The translations under genes and the position numbers were made by a program. Source: Brasenia schreberi (taxonomy: Eukaryota; Streptophyta; Magnoliopsida; Nymphaeales; Cabombaceae). From it: a DNA stretch of 64,000 bases. The notes beneath the pieces were generated by a model, which made no database searches, had not been told where the DNA came from, and worked only from the letters and a program-made list of their open reading frames with translations. Location of the stretch: contig JAYKKT010000059.1 of the NCBI GenBank assembly GCA_036023115.1, forward strand, positions 4,449,501-4,513,500, written 5' to 3'. Shown here in pieces: positions 35,301-44,300 of the stretch (positions within the stretch are counted from its first letter, which is position 1; each line of letters begins with the position of its first letter).

Positions 35301-38300
35301 TTGTAACATGCCTTAATTGCCTTGATTTTATCTTATACCACTTTACTTCATCACCAAGCATGATTTTTTGAAAGTACACCTCTCTTAGATTTGCCTAATA
35401 CATTTTTGTTACTTCTCTAATATGTATAACGATATTGTCCCACATTTAAGGTGTACCTATATCATTGCAAACATCTCCTTAAAGAAATTTTTGTTTAGAT
35501 ATATCTTCCCACCATCTAGTCTCAATAGCTCTATGCACTCTATTATTCTTTGTCCACCTTTTTACATGCAAATCCATTACTAAAAATCAACGTTGAGTAG
35601 TTAAAGCTTTCTTCTAAAATTACCTTGCAATATTTACAACACAATCTATCTTTTTTCCTACAAATAAAATAATAAATTTGGCATTCTTTACCTTTTTCAT
35701 GAGAAAATATTTTCATTTTGGTTTTCTCATATATATACAACAACAACAACTAAGCCTTTTCCCATACTAGACGGGGTCGACTACATGGATTCTTTGTTTC
35801 CACAGATCCCTATCGTGTGCCATGTTAGCATTTAACTCTCAATAAGCTAGATCATTCGTTATTGTTTCTTTCCAACACTTTTGTGGTTGTCCTCTACCTC
35901 TTTTAATACTTTCCAAATTTAGTTTTTCTAACTTTCTTACCGGTTCTTTTGATCTTCTTTTTATATGTCCAAACCATCTTAAACGATGTTCTCTCATTTT
36001 ATCCTCTATTGGTGCCACTCCTAATTTGTTTCTAATAACCTCAGTATTTATACGGTCTTTTCTTGTATAACCACTCATCCATCTCAACATCTTCATTTCT
36101 TTCACAGACATCTTTTGTACATGTTGATGATTAACTGCCCAACACTCAGAGTTTTCTCATATATATATATATGTACTTATTTATTTAGCTCACCCTTAAC
36201 CACCCAACATCGACTTTTAGTTATGGATTTACAAATAAAAAAATGGACAAAGAAGAAAAGAGTGCATCGAGCTATTCAGACTAAATGGTGGAACCCCAAA
36301 AGCGAGAAAGAAGATATATTTAAACAGAAAGTCCTTCAAAGAGATGTTTGGAATTATGTTGGCACACCCTGTGATATGTGGAACAATATGACTATACATG
36401 TTAGGAAAGTGGCGAAAGATGTGTTAAGGGTATCTAAGAGAGGTGTAAAGTAGTACAAAATAAAATCAAGGCAAAGAGGGCATGTTACAAATTACATTAT
36501 GCTAAGAAAACTAGTGAAACTTTAGAAGCTTATAAGAAAGCAAAGAAGGAAGCGAAAAAGACCGTTAGTGAAGCAAAAGCTAAGATTTGGGAGGACTTAT
36601 ATAAAAAACTCAACTCAAAAGAGGGTGAAAGAGATATTTTTAGGATAGCTAGGGCTAGAGATAAGAAAACTAAAGATCTTAATTATGTTAGATGCATAAA
36701 AGACGAGGATGAAAAAATTCTAGTGGCAAATGATGATATAAGAAATAGATGGAAAACTATTTTTATAATCTTTTTAATGAAAATAAAGATGTTAGTATTA
36801 GTTTAGGAGATTTAGCCAAGTCAGAAAAGTATATAAACCACAATTTCTACCGACGTATTCAAAAGAATGAAGTCAAAGAGGCTCTTAAACATATGAAGGG
36901 TGGTAAATCGGTAGGACCAAATAATATTCTTATAGAAGTTTGGAAAATACTAGGAGAAATAGGAATCACTTGGCTCACAAGACTATTTAATGAAATATGG
37001 AAAAATCAAAAGATGCCCGAGGAATGAAGAGCAAGTACACTTATACCCATATATAAGAACAAGGAAGACATTCAAAATTGTGCGAATTATCGAGGTATCA
37101 AGTTAATGAGTACTATGAAATTATGGGAAAGAATTATCGAACGTAGGTTAAGACAAGTATCAAGTACAACAGAGAACCAATTTGGATTTATGCCAGGCAG
37201 ATCTACTGTTGAAGTGATTCACCTTTTGAGACGTCTTATGGAACATTTTAGAGCAAAAAAGAAAGACCTTCACATGATATTTATTGATCTAGAAAAAGCT
37301 TATGATAGGGTACCGAGGGAGGTTCTTTGGAGAACTTTGGAAAAAAGATGTATCCCATTGACATATATTAACCTTATAAGAGACATGTATGATGGTGCAA
37401 AAACATGTGTGAGGACTCATGAAGGAACGACAAACTTCTTTGAAGTTAATATTGGGTTACATCAAGGATCAACTTTAAGTCCATACTTATTTATAAAGGT
37501 GATGGATGAGTTAACAAAACATATTCAAGATGAAGTACCATGGTGTATGTTATTTGCAGATGACATTGTATTGATGGAGGAGTCTAAGAAAAAAGTTAAT
37601 AGAAAATTGGAACTATGGAGAGAAACATTAGAAAGCAAAGGCCTCCGACTTAGTAGAACAAAGACAAACTATATGGAATGTAAGTTTGATCAATTGGTTA
37701 CTTCAGAGGACATAGAAATTAAAATTGGTACACATTGTATTCCTAAAAGGAAAGTTTTAAATACCTAGGGTCAATTTTTCAGAGTGTTGGAAGAATTGAT
37801 GGAGATGTTACGCATAGAATTAATGCATTGGTTAAAATGGAGAGGTGCGTCAGGTATTCTTTGTGATAAGAAGATACCATTAAAACTAAAAGGTAAATAT
37901 TATAGAGCAGCAATTAGGCCTGCCATGTTTTATGGTTCTGAGTGTTGGGCAATTAATCATCAACATGTTCAAAAGATGTCTGTGACAGAAATGAAGATGT
38001 TGAGATGGATGAGTGGTTATAAAAGAAAAGACCGTATACATAATGGGGTTATTAGAAACAAATTAGGAGTGACACCAATAGAGGATAAAATGAGTGAACA
38101 TCGTTTAAGATGGTTTGGACATATAGAAAGAAGATCAAAAGAAGAACCGGTTAGAAGGTTAGAAAAACTATATTTGGAAAGTATTAAAAGAGGTAGAGGA
38201 CGACCACAAAAGTGTTGGAAAGAAATAATAAAGAATGATCTAGCTTATTGGGAGTTAACTGCTAACATGACACACGATAGGGATTTGTGGAAACAAAGAA

Positions 38301-41300
38301 TCCATGTAGCCGACCCCGTCTAGTATGGGAAAAGGCTTAGTTGTTGTTGTTGTTGTATTTATTTGGCTCACCCAGCCCGGCCTATGGCCCTTCAAGTAAT
38401 TAGAATGATTGGATTATAGTTATCTATATGGGGCTATTATAGTTATCTATATGGGACTAAGGATGATGTGCGTGACAATTTGCCATGTTACTGATTTAGG
38501 ATAGGAGGAGGGGAGGGAGGGAGGAGAAGATGCCATTAAAATTTCACCTAATAGGGTTCAGAGTCAGTTTGACTTCAAGCTGAATATGAATAAGAAAAAG
38601 TAGACCTGGATCCAAGTCCAATTTTGGCCTTATTGCATATGGGAAGAAAAAAGACGCAATGTCACACCTTTCAGGTTTGTCTTTGGATCTCAAGTTCAAG
38701 ATTGAAGTTTCACACTGCTTGTCCAGCAAGGGTTCAATCAAGTTCATTTGAATGATCCAGGATCTGAGCCTGATATATTTTTGTTCTTCAACCTTTGATG
38801 CGGACCCTATGTCTAAGAATCAAAGTTTTAGTCATTTCCACTTTTAGTAATTTTCACTAAATATTACCAGTTGACATCCATAAGTAATGATGTATACCGG
38901 ACCTTCTATGCCCATATTGTACCTCAAACCTGCAACTGTACATATGTGACGGTTGTTGCCTTTCTGGTAACTTCCATTATTCTGGAGGTGCTTGGTGGTG
39001 ATTCGGTACACTTCCAGTTGTCTGGTCTTCTCCATTTTAAGAAGGTTTGCGCTTTGTGTATGCATTGTTTTTTGATACATTGTCTCTGGGGACCATCTCT
39101 TTCAGATTTGTTTAAGTACAATATAATCTTATTCTGATCTATTCTGATCTTTGGGTGTTTGTATTCTGTATCCGCTTTACATCATTAACAGCTCCTTGTG
39201 GTTTTGCTTGGTTCATTGATTTTCTAATTCTATATCATCCATATACTTAATATTTTATGGGTGGTAATGTTTGACAGGTTGGTTCAATTGAAGGAAGGGT
39301 TGGTGTTCACCATCTGGATGACGGACAGCAGTCTAAGAATTTCACCTTCAAATGTCATAGAGAAGGAAGTGAAATATACCCTGTGAATTCCTTAAATTTC
39401 CATCCTGTAAGTTTGTGGCTTTTGATACTCTAGATTTATTAAAAGCATCGCTGTGCCTTTGCTCAAGCTTTTTATACTCAAAAGGCATAGCTTGTTACGT
39501 ACTTGTTCACTGACACTCTTGTTGAGTTTTCTTTTAAAAGAAAAAGATCTCATTCTATTTAAGAAAATAGCTTAAGAGTTCTGCTTCTATTTGTTATCGT
39601 TATAATTATTCTTTTTGGTGCAACTAAAAGTTTTTTTTTCTTCTACGTAACCATCCTTTGGGGAAATATTGTTAAGAAGAGTTCTTGGTCATTGGCACCT
39701 TCAAGTTCAGTCCTGATGTGGTAATCTACGTATGATGGTGTAGATCTCTGTCTATTTTAGACTGGTCTGTACAATTCTAAGATAAAGCAAGAAGTGTAGT
39801 AAACAGTTAAAGGGCCTTAATTATCTCCCTTTCTTTTATGGGATATTCACAGACTGGTACCATGCACATGGTTTCGTCCAATGCATGTAAAATATTTCGA
39901 TGTACTTGTGAAGTATGAGACTGTGAACAGCATATCTCAAATCTTCCTTTGACCCCTTCACATACAACAACAACAACTAAGCCTTTCCCATACTAGACGG
40001 GGTCGGCTACATGGATTCATTGTTTCCACGTAGCCTTATCATGTGCTATGTTAACAGTTAACTCAACATAATCTAGGTCATTCTTTATTATTTCTTTCCA
40101 ACACTTTTGTGGCCATCCTCTACCTCTTTTAATACTTTCAAAATCTAGTTTTTCGTACTTTCTTGCATGCACTTCTTTTGATCTTCATTCTATATGTTCA
40201 AACTATATTAAACGATATTCTCTCATTTTATCCTCTATTGGTGTCACTCCCAATTTGTTTATAATAATCTCATTATGTATACGGTCTTTCCTTGTATGAC
40301 GACTCATCCATCTCAACATATTCATTTCTGTCAGAGACATCTTTTGTACATCTTTTCGTACAGGTCTAATTGCTGCTCTATAATATTTACCTTTTAACTT
40401 TAATAGTATCTTCTTGTCACAAAGAATACCTTATGCTCCTCTCCATTTTAACCAACCTACATCACTTTGAAAACTTGACTCTAGGTATTTAAAACTTTTC
40501 TTTTGAGAGATGCAATGTGTGTCAATTTTAATTTTTATGTCTTCTGAAGTAACCAAATGATCAAACATACATTCCATATATTTTTTCTTTGTTCTACTAA
40601 GTCAGACCCAATATTAACTTCAAAGAAGTCTATCATTCCTTCATTAGTCCACACACATGTTTTTGGACATCGTACATGTCTCTTATAAGGTTTATGTATG
40701 TCAATGGGATACCTCTTAAAGTTGACCCATTGACCCCTTCACATGATTATGAAATTTCCTCTTATCATTATATGAGTATGTATCATTCTGTAACTGATAC
40801 TATCCTCTTATTCTTTCTACATATATAGGTATCTGTCAATATCAGTTCCTTTTAGTGCCTTGGTTGTTGTTTCCTTACATGAGTTCGCAAATTGTAGATA
40901 CACCATACATTTGCTACTGCTGGATCTGATGGTGCATTCAATTTCTGGGACAAGGACAGCAAACAGAGACTTAAGGTATGTGCCTAGGTTTACAGTATGT
41001 CTACTGATGTTGATGTTCTTCTGTAAATATTCTTCATTTCCCACCAGTAACTGGTATCTAATCATGGAAAAAATTATATCTTGTTTACAAAGGGAATGGA
41101 TTGGGATGCCTGAAAGCTGTGTCACTTCCTGCCATTTAAATAAGTCTTTTCCAGTTACATTATTTTCATTTGAAAGGATGTTCTCACACCTCCACTTACT
41201 GCACGTACAATACAATGATCACAACAAACACCTGTTCAGGATAATGCATATATGGCGGGGACATGTATTGTATTCAGAGCACATTGCCTTTGTAAACTGT

Positions 41301-44300
41301 AGCACTGCATCTGCTATTGTTTTATTTACTCATGTATCCACCAGTATCACTGAATCTGGAATCCGTCATGCATGATTAACAACATCCTAGGACCTAAAAT
41401 ATAAACATTACAAACACACAATTAGGCATAGAATTTGATTGATCCATATTACAAAGGAGTGCTAGCCTGTGGACATTATATGATGCTCTGAAAATGCCCT
41501 TTTGCTTAAGGAACAGCTCTATAGAAAACTGAGACATGCTTCTTGGAGATATTGGTGCGGGTTCTGGAGGAACTTGCACAAACTTTTAGAAACCTTGGAG
41601 TATTTTTTGTAGTTGACAACGGTCACAGATAGTCATTGTTCCCAATATCTCTTAAGTTTGAGCAATTATTAATACTCTTAACTACTTCCTATTTATTTAT
41701 GACAAATCTCAGGCTTCCTCGATTGACAACAAAACAACAAACAACAAACAACAACAACAACAACAACAACAACTAAGCCTTTTCCCATACTAGATGGGGT
41801 CGGCTACATGAATTCTTTGTTTCCACAGATCCCTATTGTCTGCCATGTTAGCAGTTAACTCACAATAAGCTAGATCATTCTTTATTGTTTATTTCCAACA
41901 CTTTTGTGGTTGTCCTCTACCTCTTTTAATACTTTCCAAATTTAGTTTTTCTAACCTTCTTAAAGGTTCTTCTTTTGATCTTCTTTCTATATGTCCAAAC
42001 CATCTTAAACGATATTCTCTCATTTTATCCTCTATTGGTGTCACTCCTAGTTTGTTTCTAATAACCTCATTATGTATACGGTCTTTTCTTGTATGACCAC
42101 TCATCCATCTCAACATCTTCATTTTTGTCACAGACATCTTTTGTACATGTTGATGATTAACTGCCCAACACTCAAAACCATAAAACATGGCAGGCCTAAT
42201 TGCTGCTCTATAATATTTACCTTTTAACTTTAATGGTATCTTCTTATCACAAAGAATACATGATGCTCGTCTCTATTTTAACCAACCAGCATTAATTCTA
42301 TGCGTAACATCTCCATAAATTCTTCCATCACACTGAAAAATTGACCCTAGGTATTTAAAACTTTCTTTTTGGGAGATGCAATGTGTGTCAATTTTAATTT
42401 CTGTCCTCTGAGGTAACCAAATGATCAAACTTACATTCCACATATTATGTCTTTGTTCTACTAAGTCGGAGAGGCCTTTGCTTTCTAGTGTTTCTCTCCA
42501 TAGTTCCAATTTTCTATTAACTTTTTCCTTAGACTCCTCCACTAATACAATGTCATCTACAAATAACATACACCAAGGTACTTAATTTTGAATATGTTTT
42601 GTTAACTCATCAATCACCATTATAAATAAGTATAGACTTAAAGTTGATCCTTGATATAACCCCATATTAACTTCAAAGAAGTCAGTCATTCCTTCATGAG
42701 TTCTTACACATGTTTTTGCACCATTACACATGTCTCTTATAAGGTTAATGTATGTCAATGGGATACCTCTTTTTTCCAAAGTTCTCCAAAGAACCTCTCT
42801 CGGTACTCTATCATAAGCTTTTATGTCAATGGGATACCTCTTTTTTCCAAAGTTCTCCAAAGAACCTCTCTCGGTACTCTATCATAAGCTTTTTCTTGAT
42901 CATGTGAAGTCTTTCTTTTTGGTTTTAAAATGTTTCATAAGACGTCTCAAAAGGTGAATCGCTTCAATAGTAGATATGCCTGACATGAATCCAAATTGGT
43001 TCTCTATTGTACTTGATACTTGTCTTAACCTACGTTCGATAATTTTTTCCCATAATTTCATAGTATGGCTCATTAACTTGATACCTCGATAATTCGCACA
43101 ATTTTGAATGTCTCCCTTGTTCTTATATATGGGTATAGGTGTACTTGCTCTCTATTCCTCGGGCATCTTTTGATTTTTTCATATTTCATTAAATGGTCTT
43201 ATGAGCCAAGTGGTTCCTATTTCTCCTAGTATTTTCCAAACTTCTATAGGAATATTATCTGGTCCTATGGATTTACCGCCCTTCATATGTTTAAGAGCCT
43301 CTTTGACATCATTCTTTTGAATACGTCGGTAGAAATTGTGGTTTATATACTTTTCTGATTTGGCTAACTCTCCTAAGCTAATACTAACATCTTTATTTTC
43401 ATTAAAAAGATTATAAAAATAGTTTTCCATCTATTTCTTATATCATCATTTGCCACTAGAATTTGTTCATCCTCGTCTTTTATGCATCTAACATAATTAA
43501 GATCTTTAGTTTTCTTATCTCTAGCCCTAGCTATCCTAAAAATATTTCTTTCACCCTCTTTTGAGTTGAGTTTTTTTATATAAGTCCTCTCAAATCTTAG
43601 CTTTTGCTTCACTAACGGCCTTTTTCGCTTCCTTCTTTGCTTTCTTATAAGCTTCTAAAGTTTCACTAGTTTTCTTAGCACAATGTAATTTGTAACATGT
43701 CCTCTTTGCCTTGATTTTATTTTGTACTACTTCACTCCACCACCAAGCTTCTTTTTGAAATGGAATGAAAACAAAGGTTTCCTCTATTGAAATGGAATGA
43801 AAACAAAGTACTCGATGCTAGTTGAAATAACATTAAACATCAACTATAGACAACTTTGTCTTTCATATCTTGATCGGTGCAAGGATGATTGGATGAAGAT
43901 GGGTCTTTACTGACATGTCTATTCATAATAACAAAATGAAACTCTTGGGTGTAATCAATGTCTCCGACTTTGAACTTAGCCATTTCTAAGAGAATAATAG
44001 TGACATGTTAGTTATACGACATGACAATCGATGGAAAAATTGGTGTCTTTAGATGTTTAACTACAATTAATTATGGATCATTTGGCACTTCCAGGATCAC
44101 CATCTATCATCACAAAGCTCTTTACCTTTCTCATATGTAGCTGCTTATTGTCTCCTTTATGATTTTGTTCCTTGAGGAGTAACATCTAGCAAATACTAGT
44201 TGAAGCTTTCTTATGATTACAAATAGGTATTTATTTTGTAAATTGCACAATTTTGTGTTACTTTTCTATTTTTGATTTTTTTCCCTTTGGGTTTATATTT

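Noticed and set aside
36115..36453. Frame encoding [17 protein letters not shown] as a host basic protein
   Set aside because: The same peptide occurs in LINE copy L1 at 18156-18389, so it is the linker between endonuclease and reverse transcriptase of the LINE.
40860..41375. 171-codon open frame in RAE1 introns 7-8
   Set aside because: It is in the wrong frame for RAE1 exon 8 (40898-40975) and has no recognisable protein features.
41394..41579. Minus-strand frame in RAE1 intron 8 ([13 protein letters not shown])
   Set aside because: It is a short isolated frame in intron DNA without a family match or conserved start context.
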